Assembly (NCBI GenBank): GCA_000310025.1
Contig: FN649744.1
Span: 946,041-1,010,040 of the forward strand
Source of the DNA: Ectocarpus siliculosus
Lineage: Eukaryota > Sar > Phaeophyceae > Ectocarpales > Ectocarpaceae
Direction of reading: 5' to 3'
DNA: 64,000 nucleotides
In this document: piece after piece, positions 46,001 through 61,000 of the stretch
Position numbering within the stretch: position 1 is the first letter of the stretch
How the letters are laid out: every line of letters starts with the position of its first letter
The notes under the pieces: generated by a model
Told to the model about the DNA's origin: nothing
Database searches by the model: none
The model's input: only the letters and a program-made list of their open reading frames with translations
Position numbers and translations under genes: made by a program

Positions 46001-49000
46001 ACCATTTTGGCTTCTGGCAAGAACACTCGAGCCGGGAATTGAAGACAACCATGATTCCATCATTCCTACCTTCATAACTTCTGCGTCGAAGCCGCCATCC
46101 TTGAACCTCCCCCTCAGCATCTGTCCGTAGATGTCGTTGATTGACGTGATACTTGGCAGCACTAGGTTGAAGATGAAAAAGTTTCTCTTGAGGCGGTTGG
46201 GGATGTCGTTCTTGCCGCCGCCTGGGTGGCCCATGGCGGCGATGTACTGCAAGTCCTCGCACACCTGCGGGGTGGCGGTGGTTGGGACGACGTTGTAGGA
46301 GCAGTAAGGATGTGGTGCGGCGATGAGAGGGCTAGGCGAAGCAAGCGACTCTTCATGACTCCCCCGAGCCGTCAGACATGAAGGGCTTGCGATTGGCCTC
46401 TATGTGTTGGTTTCTCTGCCGGTTGGACAGTTGCCCACCAACAATTGTCGATCTATCGTGTTCCAGGCGTTAATGTCAACCATACCTTGAAGTCTCCTCG
46501 TTTGTCCTTGTCCAGGAAGCAGAAGCCCCCCCATTCCACGATAAGCCGCACCATTTCCAGGGTGGGCTGGTCACCCCACGCGTTCACCTGTAGGAACAAA
46601 CCCGGACACACAGGAAATCGAAGTGTTCAACCCGGGCAATGAAAAGGCCTACAGCTGCAAGCTCTCGAGTACCCTGAGCATGAAATGGCCAACAACCGCC
46701 CCCCGAGTTGCGAGGTCAATGGTCTAACGACTATACACGACTATGAGAACCCCCCCCCCTGAGTTGCATTCCCTCTACCGACCACTGTACCCACCTATCT
46801 CAGTTACCTCGCTCCACGCTGTGAGTCTCTAGAAGAGGATCCCTTCGGACAGAAAATGTACGACAATGGTCTTGGTCGAGTGTGTGCTGTCAACAAATTA
46901 TCGAGGACCTCGCACATCATACCACCAAGTTTCAGGCTTGACGAGCACGCCGTAGTACATGAATCGTCTATCGACTACCTTCGGATCGACAACCCTGCCT
47001 AGGTATTGCCCTCTGCCCTGCATCTTCACCGTGATTTTGCTGGCACATCCCACGGTCTATCCTACGCACGGATACGATGACATCAATCAATGCCGTACGC
47101 ATAATGGATCGAGTCTAACTGTACTTCACCTCAGGCATGGACAGGTCATCCATGAAGATGGTCATCTTCTTGCCACCGGGGGGACCGAAGTTCTTGCCTC
47201 CGCGCTTGTCCAGCTCCACCTCGATGGAGTTTTGGCACATGAACGGTGTTGTCGCACTCGAAAAGTTGATCCTGGAAACGATGGTGTCGGAGAGAGTGAC
47301 AAAAGCATTGTTGCGCCAAATGGTTTACGCTGATATGCCAAGACAGGTCGACCGGATATTAACGGAAGCATCTTGATGTGGTTCGTAGACGTACGTGGAG
47401 GTGCAGCATTGAACGTTTGGACCAACACAGCTTTGGGAAGGGACCGTCTTCTATTCGCAGTGTGTGGCTGTCACGATCAGGCCGGGCTTTTTCGGGCACA
47501 AACCTCTTGACGGCGGTTTTGACAGGGTCCAGCTCAGTGAAGAACATGAGTGCCGTCGACGTCTTTGCAGTCCCCTCTGCCCCGACCATGAGCACCGCCT
47601 TCCTCTGCTTGTGCAGCATCCGCAGGAGGAACAGGGCACGCGTCGAGTCCATCGTGGGCACGAGCAAGTTCGAGAAATCGAGCACATCCGTCGAAGGGTA
47701 CTCCCAAAGAGGGGGGCGCCACCTGCGGGAGGACAAACAGCGTTTGGAAATTTGTTTTTTGTGCGCGTATGTCGATGGGGACAAGTCGGAAAAGGTGAAC
47801 GGCCTCCGTGTCCGTAAGCTTGGCATCAGGGTTTCCTTAATAGCCCAAAGTACCTTAGGACATCCACGAAGTATATCATGATAACGACGACACACAATGG
47901 AAGAGAGTCGAGCAACTTGATGCCGACGAAAGCCGAACCAGAACAATCGACTTTTGGAACATTTCCAAGCGGTTCACCGAAAGTTCAACCACCGACGCTA
48001 CGTTGGAGCTCATAACATCGCTAATTCAACACCGGATGATGTATCATGACCATCGATAGGAAACTCACTTCTCCCATTCGAAGGTGCCCAAGTTGACGTA
48101 GTACTCGAAAATGGTCTCGCCTTCCTCCAAGTCCGGCATGACGTGGTTGTTGTCCAGAGCGCGCATCCACTGGTCGAACTTAACCCTGTTTTAACCCCGA
48201 GCCAAAAGTGAGAAGAAGACCCAAGGTTGACTTCCTACGTGGCATGTTTCTACACCGAAGAACGGGGAAATCGCTTCTGATGGGTCACTGCGTGCGACAC
48301 AGGTTCTCATGCACATGGAACATCATGACCAGTGATGCTTCACCAGTTGGTCAAAGATCTCCGCTTCTCCGGGTAGGAGTCGATATATGTACGTGTCACG
48401 TGGCAGAGAAACTAGGACCCATATTGTCTCAATCGGTGCATATACAAAGAAAACTGATCCTGCAGCCCGACTCACTAGAAAATAGTGGACTGAAACTGCC
48501 CTTAAACGCGGGTGTTTTTAACGTGAATGTTAAGTTTTAGCCTACCAACCCACGAGTTGCGCGAAACATGCTTAGCCACCGACCTGTCTTCGAATTCAAG
48601 CAATCCGCCAACCGACCAAATGAGCGAGTAAACGAAGAGCTTCTCCAACTCGATGGCGAGGTTGGGTCCCAGGGTGGCGCAGCCAGCCCCGGAGGTCATT
48701 CCCGTGATGAGGTCACACAGTCCCGCAGTCACCCCGACGCGGCTAGCGGTCATGACCTATAAATGCATCGCCATCAAAGCATTTTTTCTTCGCAGGTCAA
48801 AGCATTTCTTCTAGGTGGGTGTTTGGAGGGAATATACTAGGCATACCATCGAAGAACTCAGCTGTGCCGGAGAAACAGATCCTGAACCATTGGCACACGG
48901 AAGAACATCGCATTGCAATGCTGCGACCCGGCAAGGGGTGAGATGGAATCTCGACAAAGGTACCAGTGCTGCAGATTCTCAAACGAAGACTTGCTTTGAG

Positions 49001-52000
49001 AAGGAACCGTGGAACAACTGAGGCCACACACACACATAAGGGTAAGCAGGGTTGTGAAAAAACACAGAACTCCTTGGTATAGATACGTTGCATTGTCGCC
49101 GCCGTGTTAACTTGATGACCACCGGCGAATCGCCTACACGCAAGATACCCGAACGTCGAAGGAAGATACTGTAATGCTGCATTGTTTCAGCCAAGTGTGT
49201 CAGCGTGTGGAATGCCACAGTATGCCTGGACCGTACCTGGTTTGTGTTGCGGTTGAGGAAGTCGATACAGTGCCCCGGGTTGGTGGGCTCACTCGCACCC
49301 ATCCACCTGCCATCGAGACCGAAACACAACAGCCAAAACGTGACCGTTACTTTCAGTCGACCGATGTTGACTCGTATATGCTCCAATCTGTAAGGTAATC
49401 GGTGTACTGCACAAAACTAGCGGTCGGTATCGTCGCCTCTGCTGGATGATTCGTCCCCCTGATCGCGACCCTCGCAACCGCCATACATACCCCTGAGACT
49501 CAAAACAAGCGCAGCAGTAGGGGTTAACCCAGGTCGTGTGAACTGTGCGAGACAAGATTCTGCTAGGGAGCGTCCAAACCTGGAGAACAGTTCGGTGAAT
49601 ACCGGTTGCTCTGCCGCGGGCCGCTTCAAGATCCAGCCCTCCACTACGGGTGACCAGTCGAGGTCAGTGTCCGACACGAAGATGATGCCAGCTCGAGACA
49701 CCGTTGCGGGAGAGGCGTTTACCAACGTTTCCACCTGAGATAGAAGTCAACAATTCGCAAGATTTATTGGGGAATAGACGTTTGACCGCTGTGGCATTCG
49801 TCATTGGCCTACCTTTCGGGGCGGAGACAGAACAAGGGCAGTAATGTGTCACCTGTGTGACCCGACCGATATCGTCTGACCAGATCTTCTAAGAGACAGA
49901 TTCCATTTATGAACGTATCCTTGACATTACACGGAATGTGACTGCTGCCCATGCACCCGGTGTTCGGGCGATTACATGATCCCGGTTGGCATGGTCTTGT
50001 CCCTACCAAAATATCCTTGCTTGTTTCCCGCATCTGCAAGCCGTTCGTTTGCGTGCCGTCGCAGCGCGTCGTTCGTTTGCTACTTTTCCTTCACGAACGC
50101 GACCAACAACACGTGTAAACGTACCTCGAACATTGCCTTCACGTTGTCAGTCATGGGCATACGGTCTCCGTTGGCGAGGGTCAAGATCTTGTTGTCGTCG
50201 AGCACGGTGTTAAGGTCTTCGATCCAGATCGCGTCGACGGGGCCGTCGGCGATGATCCAGGTGTTGTACGCGTTCTGTCGGTTGTTGTACTTGGCCCACA
50301 TAGCGGCGAAAACACCTGGGGCATGCCAGCCAGGTGCGCAACACGTGCATTTACGTCGGAATGAAATTGTGTCGCAAGACACCAAGGCGTAGTTGGGAGC
50401 ACGCGAGACGGGGGCTTGTACAATTCCAGGTTGGTTTCCTGCCAAAACCTGTCACGGACAAAACCTACCACGGATCTTCCACCAAGAGTTCGTTCATGCC
50501 ATCTCGTCGGAAATATACGTCGATGTTCGAGCTTACACGCGCGACGAGCAATGCCCACCACCGGAACTACTTTGAAGCAAATGGTTCGGGTGGGGAGCAT
50601 GTTTTACTTGTCCGTATAGGCCTCCTTGCCAAACGGAGCTTCAACGTTTCCATCTTCCACGTTGTTGACCCAGAAACAAACATGCATGCTATAGTGGTGA
50701 TCCGATATACTACGCACAATTATCTGACGGTTTCCAAAACAAACCGACCCCAGACAACGAAGAATAGAGCCTTACCCGTGTTCCACTCCCCAGTGGCGGG
50801 GTCGACCTCGCCGTACATCTCCTGAGCGCGAATGGCCTTCGGGTTAAAGCGGCTGTCTTTATGCGTTATCCCCGTGGTCTTGTCGAGGGCCATTCGCAGG
50901 GTGCGGAAGATCTTGGTCTTGCCCCCGCCGGTAGGTCCCACGAGCATGATACCGTGCCTCACTAGGGTGGTCTCGTAGAGCTTGTGGGGATCGAGGCAAG
51001 GGCGCCAAGGGGTACGGAACAACAAAAGGCATGGAGAAACGCCTAAGACACATACCGCTGCGAAAGGGGAACGCTTGGACAGGGTGCAGTGCCGTATCAC
51101 GTCTGCTCATAAACACCCCCGCACGATGGGGAAATAGAGAGAGAGACAAGGCAGGGCAACGAAGATGAACAAGTTTCACAAAATAGCCAAGAACGAACTG
51201 AAAGCGACAAGCTCTTCAATGCCTTCGCGGGACGCCATTCTTACCTGAATAACCTTCGCTACCCAGCCTGCGTGGTATACTAGCCTTTCGGTTGCCACGG
51301 CAACCTGGTACGATTTTTCATGTGAAGGGGGGCAAAGACGGCCGGACGAGGACAGGGAGATAGATTGGTTGTGTGTTGTACACATGCCCATGTTGAACGG
51401 TAAAACACAACTTCAACAGATTCGTGGTTGCATTCTTGAAGCGGGGGTGCCAGTCGTACTTGGTTATAATAGCAATGGCAGCCGCCAATCAGATTCATGC
51501 AGTCTAGGGAGGTAATACGACGTACGTCCTATCGCTAAGCGTTCCCTCCGTTCCCTCGAAGTACACCGTCGGCCCCTACATGGCTGAGACTAAGGTACGA
51601 TCGTAGCACACAAAATGACCACGATGGTTAAACTAATTGCTATCCTTTGTCGTTGCTAATCATTCGTCTACCCCAGCGAAATGACGTCCCCATCCCCATG
51701 CGGGTGGCGTACCTGAAGAGCAGCCTCAATCTCGGGGTATTCGCCCTTCGGCGGAGCGGGCGTCGACGGGAAAAGGTCAGCCAGAAGAGACAAGAAAAGG
51801 GGGACGTCCTGGGCGACGAGCTTGCTGAGGTTCATGTCTCGGAGAGTCCGGTACATGAGGAATGCCTCGGCTTTGTCGGGATTGTCGCGCTTCGTCTTCC
51901 CTGCCGTCCGCAGCACCTTCGCATGATTTTATGATCGTTTAGGCTGTTGATGTTCTGTGCATGTTTCGCTTGGTGGGGCGAGAAAAAATATAAGGTTGGC

Positions 52001-55000
52001 CGAATACCGCACCCAATGTGACAGTCGTAGCGAGACAGGTGAGCAAGAGCGTGTTGCCAAAATTTCAAAGATGCGAAATTTCCAGGCAACTTGTGGCTAC
52101 GACTGTCTGAGTCGAGTTTCGAAACGAATGCGCTAATGGGCGTGGATTAGTAAATGTACCACGTGTTTTACTTATCATGCGCACGACTGCATTCGCGCGA
52201 CAGCAGCTGAAACTCACGGCGAGGATATTCCTGAGCCCCCAATCGTAGTGCTTCTGGGCGGACAGCTGCTCCTTGCAGGTGTTGTACAGCACGAAGAACT
52301 TCTGGGACAGAATCTCAAACTCTGCGTACCCAACGGAACAGAGCTTCACCTGCGTACGTACATGCCAGGAAGTGACGGTGAGAGGCGACACATTATTAGC
52401 TTGCAGGGGTCCCAACAGTTCAGATGTTTGGACGCTTGCACTGATAATGTGGGCGGGATTGTATGAAAGCTTGACTTTGCGCGCACTTGCAACCAACCAA
52501 TGAACATTCGAAATCCTGGGCAAAAGATAGGTAGTCTCCTGTGGGTGCACCCATTTAGACCCCAAAGTTGGATTCCGGAGCTAGGGCGCTCTTTTGAATG
52601 CATCTGTTCTCTACCAGACACGTTCTGCTTTGATATGTGATCCACTTGATGACATTTCTGACGATTTGAGTCAGCAAGGAACAATTTAGTAGTAGAACAA
52701 ATATGCTTGTTCGAAGTGAACCAAGGCAACGGCAATGGTATCGCCGCCGCCGCCGACAACGACGACGACAACGATAACAACAACAACGACGACGACAACA
52801 ACAACAACAAGGACGCAACATAATGTAACCCATGCCTTCATGATGATCTGGAAGTCTGGAACCATCATAGCCACCCCACGGAACAACGCCTTGAGGTTTT
52901 CAGGCAACTCTTGTCGCCCGGCGTAACCGGGGTTCATCGTGATGAAGAACCCACAGACAGGCTTGAGGAGGATGTTCTGAGGGTCGCCAGGGAACTGGAA
53001 GAACTGCATCCCGGTCTTCTTGGCGTTTTGGATCGCCAACACCTGGCGTCAAGGGGAAGGGTTACATGTGTTTGGCCATCTTCCCAGGTCCTCGTGCACT
53101 TGCTCTCATGCGACCGTCACTTTCTAGAAGTACAGTAGCTACAACAAGCCAGCGAGAGGAGGAAGTACGTGTTGAGGCGGACGTGACGGGACATTTGTCT
53201 TTTGCTGGCGGGTTGCACCACTTCCACCCCGTCTTCTTGTGTTTTTGAACCACACACCTACAGGCAACGAACACTGGCGGGATTCGTTTTCAGGTCAATG
53301 GTGCCATTCTTTCCCCGTCTCTTGTGTTCAACATCTGCAACTTCGATCGCAACAACAGCAAGATCCCTGACGATCAACTCATGTACTGGCGTGGTGCAAA
53401 GCAAGAACGATACATCCGGTGTACGGGTAAACCGGGAGAAAACGCACACCTGCTGGGCCACCACGGAGAGCACGGGCAGCAGGATGCGGTTGAACTCGTC
53501 GAAGCAGCCCCACAACCCTCCCTGGCACAGCCCCTTGAAGATCTTGGCACAGTCGGTGTACTTTTGCTGGTCGGTGCAGTTCGTCACCACCTACGGAAAT
53601 TCCGCACGATACGTAATGATGATAGCGTTGTTAGCACCGATGTTGACAGCAGGTGGGTTGTTGGGTGTGATAAGGCATTATTTTCGGCGACACTCCGCGA
53701 GGTGCCTGTGTGTCGCTTCTAAGGGCAGGGGATAGCGTCCTGCCGTTCGTATCTATTCCTTTACGTTGTTCGACCAACATCGCATCAGTCAACAGCTCCG
53801 CACTTCTTTCGGCGTGAAAGAAACATTTGCGAACGTGCATTCACTCGTATCATCCACCAGTATTCGTTTTAGTTTACTCGCTCTCACCACAAAGATCCCG
53901 AGAGCGCGTCCGAGGTCTTTGACAGACTCAGTTTTTCCGGTCCCCGCCGGTCCTGCCGGGGCACCGCCGAAGTACATGCCCAACGCTTGCGCAAGGGTGA
54001 TGTAGGCCCTGTACATTTGATCGAAACGAGGTTCACGGAGGAGGTAGGGTCACTTAACCTATTGAACCTTGTTTTTTGGGTTACTAAATAACGACCGCTT
54101 GCCTCGTCACAGATGGGTCACGGCAGAGACATTGATAGACAGAAATCGAGGGCTGGTTGACAACATCAGAACAACCCCCTTACCTATCGGTCAACGGCGT
54201 CACCACCAGCCGCTCCTTGGAGCCCAGGTACTCGAACTGGTAGTTGAAGTCGACGTCGGTGATGGCGATCACGCAAGCGCCGTCGTCATTGACGTCGTCC
54301 GTAGAATTGGGTCTCCAGTAGAAGCGTGCCTGGTGGTTTTGTCAAGGAAGAGGCGAGTTGCGGGGGGAAATTGTGAGAAACAATGGCGGGTGTACGACAT
54401 ATTCCGCAAGGACAACTCTGAACACACACGGTAGCACAACAGTAGAACCTGCTTCTGTCGGTTACACCATGCCTGGAAATAGACGACATCCATTCATGGT
54501 TTGTGTTGGATAGTTTCAAGCGTCATGCATTGCAAATGTGCTCGCCGAAGAAGTTTTGCGTGAGGTTACGGCTGCAAAGCCCTACATATTCAGACGAGAA
54601 GCCCTCCCGATTGCGTTGAATTTGCGAGTGCTGCCGTTTTACGACGTATGTTGACGATACCTGCTTGAGCCATTCGAAATCGTTCGCGTCTGAGATGCGC
54701 TTGTGCCTGTGCAGGGTGGCGAGGTCGTTCATGACGTCCCTCTGGTGTACGTGGATTGTCACGAGGGTCTCCACCTGTGATATAGCGACAACATTGGGCA
54801 GGCGGAAATGTTAGACCGGGGTAATAAGGTCATAATTTGATGTGCTGACCACAGAAGCACGTCTTGCAGCAACAATGGACCAATGGTTGACCTCCCGTGG
54901 GTTGTTTGGAAGACGGACGCCAATAGATTCTTCCAAGGTTGTACGACATAGATGGTCATTCAAATTTTCACCTAGCACGATACCGAGTGCGATTGGGTGT

Positions 55001-58000
55001 TCTGCGCCTTACGTTGCTATCTCTGTGTTTGATCACTCCTACATGCAGGCAGGGTTTTGAACGACCCGAAAGCGAGCTCAAATCCAGCACGCCTAGACCA
55101 CCCGTCTCAATGGTTCCTTCCACGTATGCAGTTCGGACAGAACATTTACAGCACAAATATACTACCTCCGTGCTTTACAGATGCGCGAAGCCACCAAAGG
55201 TTACGAACACGTTTGCAACGTGGAGGTCTACCAGACGCGCAATCTCACCTTGGTACGGTTTGAAGACGAACCCAAGTCCTGCAAGCACCAGCTGGACATT
55301 TCCCTCAGCACTTCGAGCTGCTTCTGGTTGGTCTCCTTGATAATGTTTTTCTTTTGCCGGCACTGCGGGTGGATGAGCGGGAAGGACGTTGACAAGAAAG
55401 ATGCATCGGACTCAGTGGGTGGTGATTGTTGCTTTGGCATTTGGCAATCACTCATTTGATTACGCTGTTGCTATCGCTCTTGCGTTTGGGTATGCATTTC
55501 TCTGGTTATTGTCGCTGTGAATGTCAAGCCAACAACCAGGCGTCTTCGTCAACCAGCATACTCTGTAAGTCACACACAGATCGAGTAGCTCGTTTTCTGT
55601 ATAAAAATGCTCAGACACGTGGTACTTAACACCATCCCTCGTTCCCATACATCACCTGTATGATGTTTCTACAATCTTGTTACCGGCTACACGGTCCTCT
55701 CACGCCCCATTTCTAGCTGCCGCTAGATACAGCTACAGAGTCCAAGACTACCCTATGCACACAAGAGCGAATGTTTTTGCCTGAATGCCGAACCCACCTG
55801 CTCTAGCGCCGACTGCACGTCTGTGGTCCACATGAGTTGGACGCCGAGAAGGGCGAACTGCGCGTAGGAGCTGTCCACAAAGCCTCGGAGCCGAGAGATG
55901 TCCGAGCCGACATTGGCGACGTCCGCGGCGCAGATCCGCGTCAAATCCTTCATAGTCAGCTGATAGTGGGAAGGGCGCAAAACACAGGAAATCACAGGAA
56001 CGTTAAAAGATGTTTGACCATGTTGAATGTCCGTGCCGATGGTGATCGCCAGGAGATGGACGGGCGGACTTGGGCCAATGCACCAAAGGGCTCATCGTAA
56101 GACGAAACGGCACATGACCATTTGGAAGCAAACTCTCTTTTGTGCCATTTCAGTTACTAAAACGTTGGCGAATGTGGAGCGTCTATTATACAATCATCGT
56201 ACACCATCGCACAGCACGAAGGAAGATTTTGTTCAAGACGAAACAATGCCCAAAGATGAACCATCTACGTATTCATCAAACTTGGCCACGTGGGGGCCAA
56301 AGCGGGTTTATCCTCGAAAAACAGCGTTCTACATTTTCCCAGTGCTTCGGAAGGAAGGTGAGAGAATTCTTCTCCCACACCTGCATCTTGAACAGGAGGT
56401 CGCAGAGCCAGTCCTCGATGTTACCCTGAGCCTTGACGGCCACGCTGAAAGGAATCGTTTCCGCGCCGGCCCCTTGGCCGTTCATCTTCTCGATGATCTG
56501 CTTGTCGGTGAAAAGGTCATAGACACATGTTAGTGGTAACGAAATAAATTGGCCACCTTTTTGTGGTGGTCGTAACTCAAGTCTTCCTGTGGAGAGAACA
56601 AATGTCATTTTGCACGCGGTGTACTCGAAGCTTGCGGGTGCTGTGTAGCACAAGTGCTTTTTTTCGGTGCCCCACCGTTCCTGGAACATGTGCACTACAA
56701 CCAGCACCCTGTTCCTACTTGCCTGCTTGTCATTCTTGTTGTGATGCACCGTGGAGATGGCATCGAACACCTTCTCGTAGTGGTCGTTCATGCTCAGTGG
56801 GTCGCTGCCCTGGGACAGGATGACCAACAGCCCTGAGCAGCGTGCAGACAAGGAGGCGGGTGATAATCAAAGCCCAAAGACGTGTGCGTGGGGCCTCGGC
56901 AGGACTCGAGCCAGCCTGGATCGCTACAGAACTAGCCGGGGGTGCAGGGAAAACATATCATCTTTGATACTATAAGCATCGATACTGTGATACCCTACCG
57001 GGGTTGGAGACGAAGTAGAAGCGGGGGAACTTGTTCCTCTTCTGCTCCAGGTAACCCTCCAGGCTCTTTTGACACTTCTCCAGCTCCGTGTACATCACCT
57101 GGCGAAACGTACCAACAATTACCACCGGATGTCTGTTTCAAACGACCTCATTCAACTGGTCCGGTGCGCTGGTTGTCGCGTGAATCGGCCGTGTGGGTTG
57201 TTCTGCACGAGCCACGCACCACCATTTTTGCTTTTTGGACACTCTTCGATTGCTTTGCACGGGTTCGGTGTTGGCGACTATGGTCGACATGAACTAGTTC
57301 GTGTCTTGCGACATTTCGATTCGTAACGGGAATCCTAGCAGACAGGTCTTCAAGGTGCTAGAAACATCGCTCCCGCACCGACTAGATGTGTCGCCACAGA
57401 TTATTCATTATTGGAAGATCTTTGTTCATCAAGTCTACAGCGTTGTACGCAGAGGACTTACGGGCAGAGACGTTCGGAGCATCTCGTTAGCCGCACATTC
57501 GCACACATTGCCGGTTTCCGTTGCCTTCGCCATTATTTTTGCCTGTGTGCGGTTTGGTCGTTGGACGGGACCACGTGCAGCGGGACAACATTATAGCCAA
57601 TACATTGTTGCTGTGTTGCGGGTGTAAAGGATCGAACACATGCCCTGAGAAGCTGCGATGCAGAAGCAGGCAGTTGTGCAAGTAGGTCGAAGGATTCGGA
57701 TGAAACAACCAAGATACAAACTAACATCCGGAGAAGCGATACAGTCGAAAATGACGACAGTTCCAGCTACGCAACACATCAACGAGACAGCAACAGCAAC
57801 AACGGCGACGACGTTGGCAGCCTCACATTTACGTGATGGCAAGGAACTTCACCAGAGCAACCATTGTTGTTGTTGTCTTCATATCTAAAACCGTTCCGGT
57901 CCTCTGGTCAGTATACCTTCAAAATTTCGTACCAGTCCAACTGATGCATGTGACAATGTTTTATTTTAGGAAAGTAAGAAGCCTCAACATGTTTGCCATT

Positions 58001-61000
58001 GCTTGCTCACCCAGTCCTTGTCAATCTTTGCGAATTTCTTTGCCTCCATGGGCATCTGCTTGGCAATGTCGCCGCCGGTGAACACAGACTCCAACGAACA
58101 CCACATCATTTGGACCTTCAGCCTGTTGGATCGAACGTCGGAAGTACAACGGGAAAACGATTCTCCAGTGCGTTCACATGCCCTTTTCGCTACCGGAAGA
58201 CTCGAGATACACTTGAGTTAACAGCAGAACCTGGAGAATGTCCAACCCACTCCACGCCCAGTACTCCATTCGGCGACCACTAGAAGATAATACCCTATCT
58301 ACGCTGACATAGCTCTCAGTGTGGTTGGGATTCGCAAATCGGCGTCGAGCGGATGGCGCAAGAGGTCTCCCCAACTCCAATGCTGAATTCGACGGCCGTG
58401 TTTCAGTCCCCGGTTTCGTCGAGACTCTAGCAAAAAACCGAGACAAAACAAGCATGACACCCATATCAGCATCCTAACCTGGCTTTCTAGGGCTTCGCAC
58501 TCCTACACCTTCAGCGTATGGCTGTTCTGTGCATCGGTTTAGAAATACTCACCATCGCTCTAGGGTATCGGACGTGTCGCTGAGGACCTGCAGCTCGTTC
58601 TGGGCCTCCTCGCGGAAGGGCGTCACGTGCCTCATCGAGAGCATCGTTTGAAGGTTCATCTGTGAGCACCAAAACGTGGTGTATTCGGTGCGTGTTGGCG
58701 AGGGAGCTTCTGGTGTCTGGGCATCACAACATCGTTGGGCAACTCCACTCGTGGTCGATTTCGTTTCTGTCCGTTTTTGGGAGCTCGGCGAGCTTTTCTT
58801 TCGATACAAAGATCCTTCTGTAGGAAATTTGGCTTCAAGAACAACCCACGAACAACGTGTTTGTTTCGCCCACATTGCAGGAAATTCTGAGTACACGGTT
58901 CCATTTCTGGATAGACAGCCACAACGAAAATGTTCCGAGCAGAAGTTGCACGTATGTTCCTCGTTCAACGTGTATCGCAGCCATCCACGCCTCTGCTCGC
59001 CTACGTTCCCTTGCTGTTTCTTCTTCACCTGCTGTATGTGCAGAACTTCAGACCAGCCCTCCCACCGATGAAAAACACACTACAACAATAGCACCCAAAA
59101 CCCAATGTTGTCGCAAATCAACAAGGACAGGAGAATCGAACCTGAGCCTCTTCCAGCTCCTCGACGATGGTGCCTGTCCCCTTGAGCACGTTGATCCCCC
59201 TCCCCTTCCACTCGCTGAAAACGAACGACTCTGCCCCCCACTTCTCGGTGATCTCCGCCAGCCCAACCTCGATTTTGAGCTGCTTGTCGGCCCCCTCCGT
59301 GATCTCTTCGATGTACTGCTCCACCGCAGGGTTGGGGTGCGGCTAGGGTTAGTGTCAAGGCTATGGTTCGCCGTGGTGGAATAGTGAGAGACCCGCCCTT
59401 TTGGGGTGTTGAAACTGTTTCTCGTATGATAGGACGCGTAGAAAAAAGCGGCAACTAGGGTTTCTTTGCTGCAATCGGTTGTGCACGACTTTCCATGTTT
59501 TCTGACAGGCAACAACGGCATTGAGTGTTCGTTCTGTTCGCCAACGGTGGTGTAGAACGTATCGTCAGAAGGGAGAGGATGCGCCCAAAACACCGTGTGG
59601 GCAAGCCATCGGTGCATTAGGTGCGCCCAATAGTTCGCCTTGCACTGAACGAGTGCTCCTTTCCACAACACCCCGAGTAGTGCACCGAGGAAAACGTGAA
59701 GTGGGCGTCCAAAGGAGCTCAGTTAAGGCTGGGGAAACCGAGTCTTGCGGCCAGGGTGCCCCTCTTTTACTTCTGCTCTCTTTCATCCCTCACGATGGCA
59801 AATACAACACACCTCCTTCTTGTCGACCATTCCAATTTCCAGCAGTGTTTGGAGCCGGAACTCCGGCCCAACTTCGAACTCCGATCCGGTCACCTGATTC
59901 GGCAGAGTAAACGAGGAAGCGACATTCCAGGTTTAAGGGTGGTTTGTTTCTCCGTGCCTTTCAATCCTTGGTCGTTCAGTGTCGTTGAAAAGGTTTGCGG
60001 CACAGCAATAGCACCAAATACACAATACATATGCTTCCGTTGCCATTAGTGGCTGAAAGTGAGAGCGCCATGTGACATGAGTAGACTATGTTTGAAGGCG
60101 TTGGAAGTTGTCGACGATTTCCGAAGAGCATTGTCATGAGCCAATATGTAGCTGGTTATCAATTACCTCCATGACTTCGACCCAGTGACGAGGCTGAATG
60201 GAGTCTTTGCTTAGCTCTTGTAGGAGGGGCAAGACCGTCAAGAAGTCGTCAATGTCGGTCCTGTGTTTTGCACCAGAGAGAGAGAGAGAGAGAGAGAATC
60301 GGTCTTCTCTTGAGCAGCGAACTGGTTTTATGGTGTTGTCATGTAGCAGGCGAGCCGAACGAGTAAGACCTCTGTCCACACCCGGCTTCCCACGCAACCT
60401 TCGAGGCGTAGGCTTCAGTACCACGTCCCGAGATTCATAAAACTCGGCCCTAATCACGAATTCTCTCTTTTCCCTGGAGTTTCGTTTGTGAGTTCGTGCC
60501 AACCTTAGCTGGGTGAAGGCATCCCACTGCTTCAGTCTGCCCGGTAGTTTCTTGCAGCGGGCAGCAAAGTTGTCCATCTTGTCGGTCATGTTGGCGATGT
60601 TCGACACTACCTCAGTCCACGGCACCTGACTCGATCAGATGGGCAGAAGGAAAAAAAAAACACCACAAGAAGAAATACAGAGGACAACGGTAACAGCGGA
60701 GGACACGGAGGGGTGGATTTCAAGAGATAAGCAAAGGAAGAGTTCAGGGTGGGGCGTAGATAGCGAAGTTGCGGCTCATGTTGGCGACCTTTGATACCAA
60801 CTCTGAACACCGTTGGTACCTGACACACAGCTCATCCGGAACCGAAACTGGAACTCACATGCTTCCACTCTCCCAGTGTTTCGAGCACGTCGACGTAAAG
60901 GCCGAACAGCTGGTCAGAGAGCTTCAGCTCCTGTGGAGGAAAGCCAGGACAGCAGAATGCCCAGAGCAGCAGGGTCATGTAACCACACATAGATTGGCGG

